DNA of 12,843 bases from Prevotellaceae bacterium (GTDB taxonomy: Bacteria; Bacteroidota; Bacteroidia; Bacteroidales; UBA932): contig JAIRLT010000201.1 in the NCBI GenBank assembly GCA_031259225.1, positions 1 through 12,843 of the forward strand. Direction: 5' to 3'. The number at the start of each line of letters is the position of its first letter. Positions within the stretch are counted from its first letter, which is position 1. The notes below the pieces were generated by a model that ran no database searches, had not been told where the DNA came from, and saw only the letters and a list, made by a program, of their open reading frames with translations. Below are positions 1 through 6,125 of this stretch, one piece after another. Both the position numbers and the translations under genes were made by a program.

Positions 1-563
1 TCTTCGAATTCAATCGTCAGGGGCGAGTTCGTGTCGAAGTAAGAGCGTGTCAGTTCGTGAACATTGACGGGCTTTTCGCCGCCGATGCGTGCAGCCAGTT
101 CCATGCCGTGCTGTCCTTCTGGTTTGGCTTTCGAGGCTTCCGAGCCGCCGAAGTCAAAGCGCAAATGGCGGAGCAGGTTAAGGACGACCTGCACCCATGG
201 AACAGTCGTCGCTACGGGCGCCGGGTCGCGCTTGGTTTTGTGGATAGGCAACCCTAGGTTGTCGCGGTCGGAGTCGGTAACCATGTGGTTACGGGTTATG
301 TATTCCCCAATCGCTTGCCGCAGGCGGTCTCTGAGCGCTTTCTTCGCCTGGTTTTTTTCCAGCACCGTTGTTTTGGTGCGCGTTGCCGTCGCTTCGGCGA
401 TGGCGAGTTTTTGCGCGAAGGCGTCGCGCAGCGCCACTAATTCCGTGTAAACGCTTTCCGGGAAGCTAATCCGCGGCAATATGGACGCCAAATAGCCCAG
501 GAAGGTAATGACCCATGACAGGAAGGTACTGTCTTTTTCCGGTAGATAATCTTTGTTTAACAT
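1..563 (-). CDS. Uncharacterised bacterial protein, 3' end outside window
   Basis: The frame opens at an ATG at 563 (complement) and stays open for 187 codons to the window edge, so the C-terminus is missing. The protein starts MLNKDYLPEKDSTFLSW and has a helical N-terminal half (about 1-92) rich in Ala, Lys, Arg and Glu. It then carries the motif VTDSDRDNLGLPIHKTKRDP (95-114) and a region that looks beta-rich (about 123-187). That pattern (KDYxPxxDxxFxxW, then VTDxDRxxLGLPIxDTxRxPxPV) matches, from memory, a widespread family of roughly 210-230 residues with no known function, so some 20-40 residues are probably lost. No signal peptide or membrane segment is visible. The leader just upstream is AT-rich with no clear Shine-Dalgarno, as is usual in Bacteroidota. 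The likely promoter lies far upstream at 1207-1236, which would put the 21-bp repeat array and the C15 run in its transcript. Function unknown. Confidence 0.8.
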   Translation of the reverse strand, partial: MLNKDYLPEKDSTFLSWVITFLGYLASILPRISFPESVYTELVALRDAFAQKLAIAEATATRTKTTVLEKNQAKKALRDRLRQAIGEYITRNHMVTDSDRDNLGLPIHKTKRDPAPVATTVPWVQVVLNLLRHLRFDFGGSEASKAKPEGQHGMELAARIGGEKPVNVHELTRSYFDTNSPLTIEFE

Positions 564-581
564 AATTTTTAGTTGTTTTAG

Positions 582-1169
582 TTAATAAATAGGATTTATT
601 TGAAGATTTAAAAATTTCGAACGGGTACCCCAACGCATTGCCGGAAGACCGTGAGCTTTCCCCGGAAGACCGTGAGCCTTTCCCGGAAGACCGTGAGGCT
701 TTCCCGGAAGACCGTGAGACTTTCCCGGAAGACCGTGAGACTTTCCCGGAAGACCGTGAGACTTTCCCGGAAGACCGTGAGACTCTCCCGGAAGACCGTG
801 AGCCTTTCCCGGAAGACCGTGAGACTTTCCCGGAAGACCGTAAGCCTCTCCCGGAAGACCGTGAGCCTCTCCCGGAAGACCGTGAGACTCCCCGTAACAT
901 ACCGGAAAGCTATCGGTAAACCCTGCCGCATTAGCCGGAAAGCCAAGCGCACCAAGCGTTTGTACGGGTAATAAAGTTGAAACAAGCGACCCTCTGGACG
1001 TCGCACAGGAGTAAGCACACAGAGCTACACGCTCTACAGCCTTACTCTCGCAACGGTTTCGGGGGGGGGGGGGGGTAAAATTTAAAATCGAAAAATTTCC
1101 GGAAAATACACCGGTGGCGGCGCCATTTCGAGCGAAGCGGGAAACCGATGGAAGGGTGTTATATATCAT
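582..1169 (-). CDS. Marginal repeat ORF (GLPGKSH heptapeptides), possibly not a protein
   Basis: An open frame of 195 codons starts at an ATG at 1169, downstream of the promoter at 1207-1236. It contains a run of prolines encoded by the C15 tract (1061-1075), then twelve seven-residue repeats of the type HGLPGKS from the 21-bp array, and ends at TAA 582-584, 18 bases before the next gene on the same strand. The same ORF extended to an ATG at 1220 would begin upstream of the promoter's -7 box, so 1169 is the better start. Against coding: the repeat has no stop in any of the three minus-strand frames or in two plus-strand frames, so a long ORF is expected by chance. The tail before the stop also derives from a dispersed AT-rich motif. 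No domain is recognised. It may instead be an untranslated leader of the gene at 1-563. Confidence 0.25.
   Translation of the reverse strand: MIYNTLPSVSRFARNGAATGVFSGNFSILNFTPPPPRNRCESKAVERVALCAYSCATSRGSLVSTLLPVQTLGALGFPANAAGFTDSFPVCYGESHGLPGEAHGLPGEAYGLPGKSHGLPGKAHGLPGESHGLPGKSHGLPGKSHGLPGKSHGLPGKPHGLPGKAHGLPGKAHGLPAMRWGTRSKFLNLQINPIY
641..892. repeat. Tandem array, 12 copies of a 21-bp unit
   Basis: Twelve uninterrupted copies start at 641, 662, 683 and so on to 872. Each has a nearly fixed core CCGGAAGACCGTGAG followed by six variable bases such as ACTTTC, GCTTTC or CCTCTC. One copy (830) has GTAAG instead of GTGAG. The junction between copies gives TTCCCGGAA, an imperfect palindrome, so single strands could fold. 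The unit length is a multiple of three, so copy-number changes keep any frame. Nothing suggests CRISPR, because there are no unique spacers. Confidence 0.97.
1061..1075. repeat. Homopolymer of 15 G (C15 on the minus strand)
   Basis: Fifteen consecutive G lie between GGTTTC and TAAAA. On the minus strand they fall inside the 582-1169 frame and encode a proline run. Gaining or losing one or two bases moves the reading into frames that stop within about ten codons (TAA or TAG), before the 21-bp array. Runs of this length slip readily, so the length in the assembly may be uncertain. Confidence 0.95.
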
Positions 1170-1206
1170 TATCCGTTTTTTTTCGTTGTTGTTCCTAAAA
1201 ACGCCG

Positions 1207-1236
1207 CAAAAGTATCGCATTCCTGTTACAGAACAA
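1207..1236 (-). promoter_or_regulatory. Bacteroidota-type promoter for the leftward transcript
   Basis: On the minus strand, TACTTTTG (1207-1214) matches the TAnnTTTG -7 box. A TTG at 1234-1236 sits exactly 19 bases upstream, the spacing expected for the -33 element. Transcription would start near 1200 and run through the C15 tract and the 21-bp array into the gene at 1-563. It is the only site in the window that has both elements at good spacing. Confidence 0.6.
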
Positions 1237-1269
1237 TGACAAGATTATTAAGAATTGATTACAGAGCGC

Positions 1270-1310
<41 letters not shown>

Positions 1311-1330
1311 CTGACGCGCCAGCCCCTTTC

Positions 1331-1372
1331 ACCCTTTACCTTGTACCCTTTACCTTTTACCTTGTACCCTTT
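1331..1372. repeat. Period-7 tandem array, ACCYTKT-type x6
   Basis: Six consecutive heptamers are present: ACCCTTT, ACCTTGT, ACCCTTT, ACCTTTT, ACCTTGT, ACCCTTT. The array differs completely in sequence from the neighbouring CAGTRGG array but keeps the period of seven. It lies between the linker at 1311-1324 and the terminator at 1387. Apart from the marginal ORF and promoter described separately, I see no gene in 893-1445. Confidence 0.9.
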
Positions 1373-1386
1373 CCCCTAAAAGAAAG

Positions 1387-1423
1387 AACCGCCGGTGCAG
1401 AAATGTACCGGCGGTTTTTCTTT
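1387..1423 (-). terminator. Bidirectional intrinsic terminator downstream of the lipid operon
   Basis: A perfect 10-bp stem (AACCGCCGGT 1387-1396, ACCGGCGGTT 1407-1416) encloses a 10-base loop. T-rich sequence follows it on the plus strand, and on the minus strand TTCTTTCTTTT follows. It lies about 30 bases beyond the synthase stop codon, so it most likely ends the minus-strand operon. Its plus-strand T run is the stronger of the two. A related hairpin lies at 5809-5835. Confidence 0.75.
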
Positions 1424-1453
1424 AAATCTTTAAATTTTTAAATCTTTAAATCC
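1421..1453. repeat. Dispersed AT-rich motif, copy 1
   Basis: The sequence contains AAATCTTTAAATTTTTAAAT, which recurs with small changes at 5776-5799 (inverted), 10248-10280, and in shortened inverted form near 604-618. Here it directly follows the hairpin and covers the stop codon of the synthase gene (TAA, 1446-1448 complement). Confidence 0.75.
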
Positions 1454-3239
1454 TTTCGATGAGTTGTATTTCCGCTTCGTATGTTTCGCCGAGGCAGTCT
1501 ACCCGTCCGGCGATGACTAATTCTGTGCCGGTGGTGCGGAAAAGCAACCCGGCATAGCGGTGCAGGAAATCCCTGTCGGGGGTTCCGGAGATGAAACAGG
1601 CTGTTTCGCCCTGTATCTTTTGTTTGATGCAGATTTCGCCCAGCACAATGTTGGGCAACGTATATACAAATACAGCCGGGCTGGGGAAATAATCGCTCCC
1701 GTTGCAGATAGTCAGTTGGTGGTCGATGTCGGTATCCAGCGATGCGGCGGCGCTGCTGAAGAGCAACGCGATTTCCCGTCCGTCGTATGGCGGCAGGACA
1801 TTATGATGCAGCAAAAGATATTCCATCGCCACGTATCCCAGCTTGCAGAGGTTGTCCATTTTGTAGAATTTCATGTTTGGCGCATGCAGGTTTTTGAATG
1901 CCGCCTTGAGGAAATCCGCCACCGTTCCGGCTTCCGGCGCTTCAAAAGCCACCGTTCCGTTTACCCATATTTTATTGCCGGCTATCCGGCAGGTATGAGA
2001 AAGGCGTATGCCGCCGGCTGTCTGCTGCCGCCGGGGCGCGACGTAAGTATCGGATACGACAATGGCGCTGTTGAACCCGCCGAAGCCGGAAGCCGTTTTC
2101 AAGAAAGTATGCAGTTCTTTTTCCGTGTTCCCGGTAATGATATTCATTGGCTCGGGTACGCCCAATGCCGAAAAGCCTTTGGTGGCTACCAGCCGGTTTT
2201 GTTTCAGCGACGCCATGCAGGCAACCGTTTCTATCACGCCCGATGCGCCGAGCGTATGCCCCAGAAAGCCTTTCAGGCTGTTGGCAGGGACGCCGGAAAG
2301 TGCGGAAAGCGCCAGTGCTTTCGACTCCATCTCGTCATTGAAAATGGTAGCGGTGCCGTGCAGGTTGATAAAATCAAGCGCGCCTTTCCGGACGCCTGCC
2401 TGCGCCAGGGCGTTTTCTATGGCATAATGCAAGCCGTCGCCCGAGCGCGAAGGTCCCGAAATATGGTTGGCGTCATTGGCGGTAGCGCCGCCCAGGATAT
2501 ATATTTTCCGCCCGGCGGGCGCATACTCTTCCCGGCGGGTGAGCACCAGCGTGCCTGCGCCTTCGCCTATCGAAAGCCCGTCCCTTTGGCGGTCGTAAGG
2601 TTTGCATGGCTCCGGGCTGACGGATTTAAACGCTTGGAAGCCGGAAACCGTAAAAGCGGTTATCTCGTCTGCGCCGGTAATGACAACGGTCTCGTACCAT
2701 CCTTCGCGCAGCAACCGTGCGCCCAGTTCCACCGCAGCCACTCCCGACACGCAGGCGTTGGATACTACGAGCGGCGTGTTTTTCATTCCAAAATAACCGG
2801 CAACCCGCTGCGCCGACCGCCAGAGCAACGCCTGCTGCACCGATGCGGGATGCTTGCGTTCCAACGTAGCGCGGCAAAGCGTATGCAAAAACCCGATATT
2901 CCCCTTGGTGGAAGACAGGATGAATAAAACCTTTTCGTCCGACAAGTTCAGGACGGTTTGCTGCAACGCCTCCCGGATTGACAGAATAACCAGCGCTTCA
3001 AACGGCGCATATTGCGCCAGCCCATGCTGCCCGCATAACTGCCGGAAACGTTGCCTGTCGAGGCTTCCGGCAAGGAATGGCTCGGGATAAATAGCCGGGT
3101 CGTGTATCCGTTTAATCCCCGTTTCGCCGCGCCATATGGCGTCCATAGTCTCCGCCGTGGAAAACCCCAGCGCGCTGATGATATTATCAGCCGCCACAAA
3201 TACTTTATGGTTGGTCAGGGCAGGCGCAGGTATTCCCAT
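1446..3239 (-). CDS. Beta-ketoacyl synthase fused to a C-terminal half-synthase (chain-length-factor-like) domain
   Basis: A 597-residue protein catalysing Claisen condensation on ACP-bound chains. Residues about 10-400 form a complete FabF-like synthase: nucleophile Cys163 in SNACVSG, His294 in NLHGTAT, His328 in GHTLGASG, and a closing GFGGFN near 385-390. The family normally ends near 410 residues. Here about 190 more follow, including a YKMDxLCKLGYVA stretch (459-471) and YTLPNIVLGEICIK (526-539), ending soon after TACFISG (546-552). This tail resembles the N-terminal half of a synthase, as in the short chain-length factors of aryl polyene clusters. It has a Cys (548) near the nucleophile position but none of the later histidines, so it is probably non-catalytic. 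The ATG at 3239 overlaps the radical SAM gene by 25 bases, and no other in-frame ATG precedes the conserved region, so translational coupling is likely. It is the last gene of the operon. Product chemistry is unknown. Confidence 0.9.
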   Translation of the reverse strand: MGIPAPALTNHKVFVAADNIISALGFSTAETMDAIWRGETGIKRIHDPAIYPEPFLAGSLDRQRFRQLCGQHGLAQYAPFEALVILSIREALQQTVLNLSDEKVLFILSSTKGNIGFLHTLCRATLERKHPASVQQALLWRSAQRVAGYFGMKNTPLVVSNACVSGVAAVELGARLLREGWYETVVITGADEITAFTVSGFQAFKSVSPEPCKPYDRQRDGLSIGEGAGTLVLTRREEYAPAGRKIYILGGATANDANHISGPSRSGDGLHYAIENALAQAGVRKGALDFINLHGTATIFNDEMESKALALSALSGVPANSLKGFLGHTLGASGVIETVACMASLKQNRLVATKGFSALGVPEPMNIITGNTEKELHTFLKTASGFGGFNSAIVVSDTYVAPRRQQTAGGIRLSHTCRIAGNKIWVNGTVAFEAPEAGTVADFLKAAFKNLHAPNMKFYKMDNLCKLGYVAMEYLLLHHNVLPPYDGREIALLFSSAAASLDTDIDHQLTICNGSDYFPSPAVFVYTLPNIVLGEICIKQKIQGETACFISGTPDRDFLHRYAGLLFRTTGTELVIAGRVDCLGETYEAEIQLIERI

Positions 3240-4579
3240 ATCAATCCTTTTTTATTTCTTTTTATCCGGAACTGTTCCACCTCTTCGTTCCGCACGTCGT
3301 CGGCGAAGACCCAAGCCTTGCCGGTGGCTTTGGCGCGTTCTTTCAACGTAGCGGGGTCAAAGTTTTTAGAGATATAATACACCGGCTCCAGCAAGGCGTC
3401 TTTTTCCGAAATAACCCCTTCGCGGATGGCATACCGTTGCAAAGCCGTACCCGGGTAAATCCGCATACCCACAAAGGGGAACATCACGGTGTAGCGCAGT
3501 TTCTTTGCATTTTCAAAGGTTTCCGCCAATGTCTGTTCGGTTTCGCCGTAGCCGCCCAGTATTAAAAAATGCGCATAAAATACATTATGCTTTAACGCCA
3601 GTTCCGATGTTTTTAATACCGTGTCAAAAGTAAACGCCTTGCCGTAATTAGCCAGTTGCGTATCGGAAAACGCTTCCGTCCCAAATTCAATATGCGATAA
3701 CCCGGCACGTTTATACAGCGCCATTTCTTCATCGGTAATATTCGACGGTGAGAAGTAAGCCGCCCAGCGGATACGGAGGTTTTTACGGATTATTTTTTCC
3801 GCCAGCGCCACGTTGTAGTCATTTTTAATGTTAAATATGGAATCCGTAAAAAATACATAATTGATGCCTTTTTCTTTGGATAGTTTTTCGAGGTTTTCTA
3901 CAATTTCGTCACTGTCGAGGCAACGCACGCATGTGCCTTCTATCAGCGGATAGGAGCAATAAATACATTTGTAATAACACCCGCGCTTGGTTTGGATATT
4001 CAACATGCCGCTGTGTTCCCAGTAATAATCTATCAAGCCGTTGTCAAAGTCCACGCTCAGTTTTCGCGCAAATTCCTTGCGTTCGTTGAAGTGGAGGACG
4101 CCTTGTGTATCCTTATAAAGCAAGCCCTCGATATTTCCATAACCGGTTTTCCGGTCAAGCGCAGTGATAAGCTCCACCAACGCTTTTTCGCCTTCGCCCT
4201 TGACGGCAAAATCGGGTTGCAGCAGTTCAAACAAAGTGGGCGCATATACCGAAAAGCCCGCGCCGCCAAGAATAAGCGGGGAACGGCTATGCAGGCGTAT
4301 TTGTTTCGTTATTTTTTCATATCCCGGCACAAAGCCTGTCCTGTCAAATGAATTAGCGCCGTCGATATTCCGCAGGGATAGCCCGATGTAGTTAGGCTGT
4401 TGCGCATCAATCAATGCGCCCAGCGCGTCCAGCGTGCCGAAGTTCATATCATAAGTCAATACTTCATAATCGCTCAACTCTTTTTTCAGGTACGTGGACA
4501 AATAGGATAATCCTATCGGGTAAATGGGATAGGGCGCGCGGTGCCGGTTTGCCGATATGATGAGTATCTTTTTAGTCAT
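3215..4579 (-). CDS. B12-binding domain/radical SAM enzyme of the lipid operon
   Basis: A 454-residue protein. The N-terminal part (about 1-140) looks like a cobalamin-binding Rossmann domain: an opening KKILIISANR strand, GGAGFSVYAP (105-114) and VKGEGEKALVELI (127-138), the usual end of such domains in this superfamily. The classical DxHxxG cobalamin ligand is absent, as in most radical SAM/B12 proteins. The radical SAM barrel follows, with the 4Fe-4S motif CYYKCIYC (Cys201, 205, 208), a FFTDSIFN strand (243-250) and GTEAFSD (300-306). Enzymes of this class methylate unactivated carbons, form C-C bonds or rearrange rings. Some occur in lipid cassettes, including those proposed for ladderane synthesis (from memory). 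The start at 4579 is chosen because the extra 29 residues of the longer frame overlap the acyltransferase. The chosen ATG overlaps that gene's stop by 8 bases. The substrate is probably an ACP-bound or released acyl chain, which is inference. Confidence 0.88.
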   Translation of the reverse strand: MTKKILIISANRHRAPYPIYPIGLSYLSTYLKKELSDYEVLTYDMNFGTLDALGALIDAQQPNYIGLSLRNIDGANSFDRTGFVPGYEKITKQIRLHSRSPLILGGAGFSVYAPTLFELLQPDFAVKGEGEKALVELITALDRKTGYGNIEGLLYKDTQGVLHFNERKEFARKLSVDFDNGLIDYYWEHSGMLNIQTKRGCYYKCIYCSYPLIEGTCVRCLDSDEIVENLEKLSKEKGINYVFFTDSIFNIKNDYNVALAEKIIRKNLRIRWAAYFSPSNITDEEMALYKRAGLSHIEFGTEAFSDTQLANYGKAFTFDTVLKTSELALKHNVFYAHFLILGGYGETEQTLAETFENAKKLRYTVMFPFVGMRIYPGTALQRYAIREGVISEKDALLEPVYYISKNFDPATLKERAKATGKAWVFADDVRNEEVEQFRIKRNKKGLIWEYLRLP

Positions 4580-5456
4580 TCCAAAATTTATAGTAATTGA
4601 ACCATTGCTCGGGATACTGCCGCAGCACCAATTCCAGCGCACGGATGTATTGCCGCATGAGCGCAAGTTCCGGCTGGGCTTCCCTGCCGGGCAACGAAGC
4701 GCCGGCGAGGAAAAACTTAAACCGGTATTTCATTCCTTTTTCCCGCATGGAAAAATAAAAAACAACCGGCGCCTTGAATTTTACTGCCAAATAAAACGGT
4801 CCTTTGGGAAAAGCAGCCTGCCGCCCTAAAAAATCAACCGTGCAGGACAGCTTGTCCGACACCTTCCGGTCGCCTTGGAAGCACACGTATTCCTTATTGT
4901 CCAACACTTCTTTTATTTTGTAGATATGCTCAAAATGTTGTTCCGACAGGGGAATAATTTTATACTGGAAAGGGGCGGTATTTTTTTCCAGCACCTGTTT
5001 TATTTTCCGGGCTTCGGCGTCCAGCATCACGATATGGATTTTTTTTGCATATTCGCCGAAAAACGAACCGCCGATTTCCCAATTCCCCACGTGCGCACCT
5101 ATCAAAATCACGCCGGTGTTGCCGTTCAGTAATTTTAAAAAGTCGTCGTAGTTTTCAAATTCGTATTGATAACAGTCCTGCTTTCCCATCCGCACTGCCA
5201 TTTTATCAATCAGCACCTGCCCGAAACGGTAATAATTCAAGTAGAGCATCCCGATGGTTTTCAAGAAACCGAAATGATGTATTTTCCGGTAGTAATGCCA
5301 GTTCCAGCGCGTCGCCAACGGGGCAAAGGGAATAAAATGCACCACCACAAACAGCAAAAAGAAATAGGCAAACTTAATACCTACATGCGTAATCAAAAAT
5401 ATAAAAAAGCGGTACCCAAAAGCGCCGCCTCTTGATTTTCCTTGCCACAAGCGCAT
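4572..5456 (-). CDS. LpxL/HtrB-type lipid acyltransferase
   Basis: A 294-residue member of the lysophospholipid/lipid A acyltransferase family, close to the usual length of about 290-310. An N-terminal hydrophobic segment (about 15-45) would anchor it in the inner membrane. The catalytic H-x4-E motif is His122-Glu127 in AHVGNWE. GDR follows at 195-197, FPKGPFYLA at 216-224, and the typical ending PEQWFNYYKFW at 282-292. It would move an acyl group from an ACP to a hydroxyl of a lipid or head group. Its place between an ACP gene (10-base gap) and a radical SAM gene (8-base overlap) suggests a dedicated acyl donor made by this operon rather than a housekeeping lipid A role. A housekeeping lpxL cannot be excluded from the sequence alone. 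Confidence 0.88.
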   Translation of the reverse strand: MRLWQGKSRGGAFGYRFFIFLITHVGIKFAYFFLLFVVVHFIPFAPLATRWNWHYYRKIHHFGFLKTIGMLYLNYYRFGQVLIDKMAVRMGKQDCYQYEFENYDDFLKLLNGNTGVILIGAHVGNWEIGGSFFGEYAKKIHIVMLDAEARKIKQVLEKNTAPFQYKIIPLSEQHFEHIYKIKEVLDNKEYVCFQGDRKVSDKLSCTVDFLGRQAAFPKGPFYLAVKFKAPVVFYFSMREKGMKYRFKFFLAGASLPGREAQPELALMRQYIRALELVLRQYPEQWFNYYKFWND

Positions 5457-5466
5457 AATACAGGGG

Positions 5467-5727
5467 TTAGGGTGTTTCCTTTGTTTTTAATTTATCATAC
5501 AAGTAATCATAAAAACTTTGGAAAGTGGTGAAATTCGCAAAATCTTTACTGGTAAACTTGAAGCCGAAATGCTTTTCTACAAGCACTACCAAATCTAATC
5601 TGTCGAGGCTGTCCAGATGCAGCGTTTGCATCAGTATCTGCTCCGGTTCGATTAAACGTTCTTCTACTTCAAATTCCTCTGCCAGTAGCCCGTTAATTTT
5701 TTTAACGAACTCGTTCTTTTCTATCAT
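5467..5727 (-). CDS. Dedicated acyl carrier protein
   Basis: An 86-residue acidic ACP, the usual size. The phosphopantetheine site is Ser40 in LHLDSLDRLDLV, and helix III and IV features (FANFTTFQSFYDYL) follow. The start at 5727 is chosen over the ATG at 5817 because the extra 30 residues are AT-rich intergenic translation, and the promoter box at 5751-5758 lies inside that extension. The sequence differs from a housekeeping AcpP, which has DSLDTVELVM at this site, and resembles the ACPs of aryl polyene and flexirubin clusters. It is the first gene of the four-gene minus-strand operon and would carry the growing chain for the synthase and deliver it to the acyltransferase. Confidence 0.88.
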   Translation of the reverse strand: MIEKNEFVKKINGLLAEEFEVEERLIEPEQILMQTLHLDSLDRLDLVVLVEKHFGFKFTSKDFANFTTFQSFYDYLYDKLKTKETP

Positions 5728-5750
5728 AACAGGTTCAAGGTTTATTTTTA

Positions 5751-5758
5751 CAAAAATA
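5751..5758 (-). promoter_or_regulatory. Candidate -7 box for the lipid operon
   Basis: The minus strand reads TATTTTTG here, fitting TAnnTTTG, 23 bases upstream of the ACP start. A TTG at 5775-5777 lies only 16 bases further upstream, shorter than the usual 19-21, so the -33 element is imperfect. The surrounding sequence is very AT-rich, which raises the chance of a random match. Confidence 0.4.
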
Positions 5759-5775
5759 ATAAAAAAATACCAATC

Positions 5776-5837
5776 AAGATTTAAAAATTTAAAGATTTCA
5801 AAAAAAAACGCCGGCATATTTCTTTACCGCCGGCGCT
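5776..5837 (-). terminator. Minus-strand hairpin with T8 and AT-rich tail, upstream of the lipid operon
   Basis: Read on the minus strand, a perfect 7-bp stem (5829-5835 with 5809-5815) is followed by eight T (5801-5808), then AAATCTTTAAATTTTTAAAT. This has the form of an intrinsic terminator and would isolate the operon promoter from leftward transcription. However, no minus-strand gene lies to the right. The loop (AAAGAAATAT) and the tail are related to those of the element at 1387-1453 (GCAGAAATGT loop), so this is better seen as a second, inverted copy of one dispersed element. Confidence 0.6.
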
Positions 5838-5873
5838 TCGTCATTGCGAGGGCGTAGCCCGAAGCAATCCAGT
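5838..5873. repeat. REP-like palindromic element
   Basis: The segment contains ATTGC (5843-5847) paired with GCAAT (5864-5868) around an inner stem GGGC-gta-GCCC (5850-5860). It ends AAGCAATCCAG. The string pairing GTCATTGCGAG with GAAGCAATCCAG is familiar from short palindromic repeats scattered through many bacterial genomes. Only one copy is present in this window, so the dispersed nature is from memory. Confidence 0.55.
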
Positions 5874-5877
5874 TTAG

Positions 5878-5949
5878 TGGAGAATGGAGAGTGGAGAATG
5901 GAGAATGATGCTGACGCGCCAGCAGTTCTCCATTCTCCACTCTCCATTC
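5878..5949. repeat. Perfect 24-bp inverted repeat built of heptamers
   Basis: The left arm contains four TGGAGAR heptamers (5878-5905). The right arm contains three of the complementary type, TTCTCCA or CTCTCCA (5926-5946), plus TTC. The arms 5882-5905 and 5926-5949 are exact reverse complements over 24 bp. The 20-base loop contains the linker GCTGACGCGCCAGC (5910-5923), itself nearly palindromic and shared with 1310-1323. A cruciform or strong RNA hairpin is possible. No T run follows, so a terminator role is unlikely. Confidence 0.9.
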
Positions 5950-5964
5950 GCGAAGCGCCAGCCT

Positions 5965-5999
5965 AACTCTTAGTTCTTAACTCTTAGTTCTTAACTCCT
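5965..5999. repeat. Period-7 tandem array, AACTCTT/AGTTCTT x5
   Basis: Five heptamers alternate: AACTCTT, AGTTCTT, AACTCTT, AGTTCTT, AACTCCT. The array is bounded on the left by AGCGCCAGCC (5954-5963) and on the right by GGCGCGCCAGCC (6002-6013), variants of the same linker. Confidence 0.88.
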
Positions 6000-6020
6000 C
6001 AGGCGCGCCAGCCAATTAAT

Positions 6021-6052
6021 CACATTAGCACATTTTCACATTAGCACATTAA
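6021..6052. repeat. Period-8 tandem array, CACATTAG-type x4
   Basis: Four octamers are present: CACATTAG, CACATTTT, CACATTAG, CACATTAA. The array follows GCGCCAGCCAATTA, and a similar junction (GCGCCAGCCAATTAGCCACATTA) recurs near 10287-10308. Between 5728 and 6125 I see only the repeats and regulatory sites listed, and no gene. Confidence 0.85.
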
Positions 6053-6078
6053 CCGGCGCGGGGTCATTGTTTTTTTTG

Positions 6079-6086
6079 TATCTTTG
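6079..6086 (+). promoter_or_regulatory. Candidate -7 box for the pnuC-like gene
   Basis: TATCTTTG fits the TAnnTTTG box, 39 bases before the ATG at 6126. No TTG lies at the expected -33 distance. No riboswitch-like conserved core is visible in the short leader. Confidence 0.5.
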
Positions 6087-6125
6087 CGCCCCATTGACGC
6101 CCTTTATGGGCAATAAATTCATCTT

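Noticed and set aside
64..450. Open frame of 128 codons on the plus strand at the left edge
   Set aside because: The minus-strand frame 1-563 matches a known protein family; the plus-strand one is its shadow, low in acidic residues and without motifs.
641..892. Possible CRISPR array
   Set aside because: The units are contiguous 21-bp copies with only six variable bases and no unique spacers; no cas genes are present.
1560..2927. A 455-codon open frame on the plus strand
   Set aside because: It is the antisense of the ketosynthase, whose catalytic motifs are clear; the plus-strand translation has no recognisable domain.
4580..4666. Longer N-terminus of the radical SAM protein
   Set aside because: The extra 29 residues are antisense-like translation of the acyltransferase C-terminus region in another frame; the conserved protein begins MTKKILIISANR at 4579.
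5728..5817. Longer N-terminus of the acyl carrier protein
   Set aside because: It translates AT-rich intergenic repeat and the promoter box; ACPs begin near the ATG at 5727.
5878..5949. Transposon terminal inverted repeats
   Set aside because: The arms are separated by only 20 bases with no transposase, and consist of heptamer repeats; a hairpin-forming repeat is a better description.
6087..6125. Thiamine riboswitch before the pnuC-like gene
   Set aside because: Some Bacteroidota pnuC-type genes have one, but this 39-base leader is too short and lacks the conserved core.
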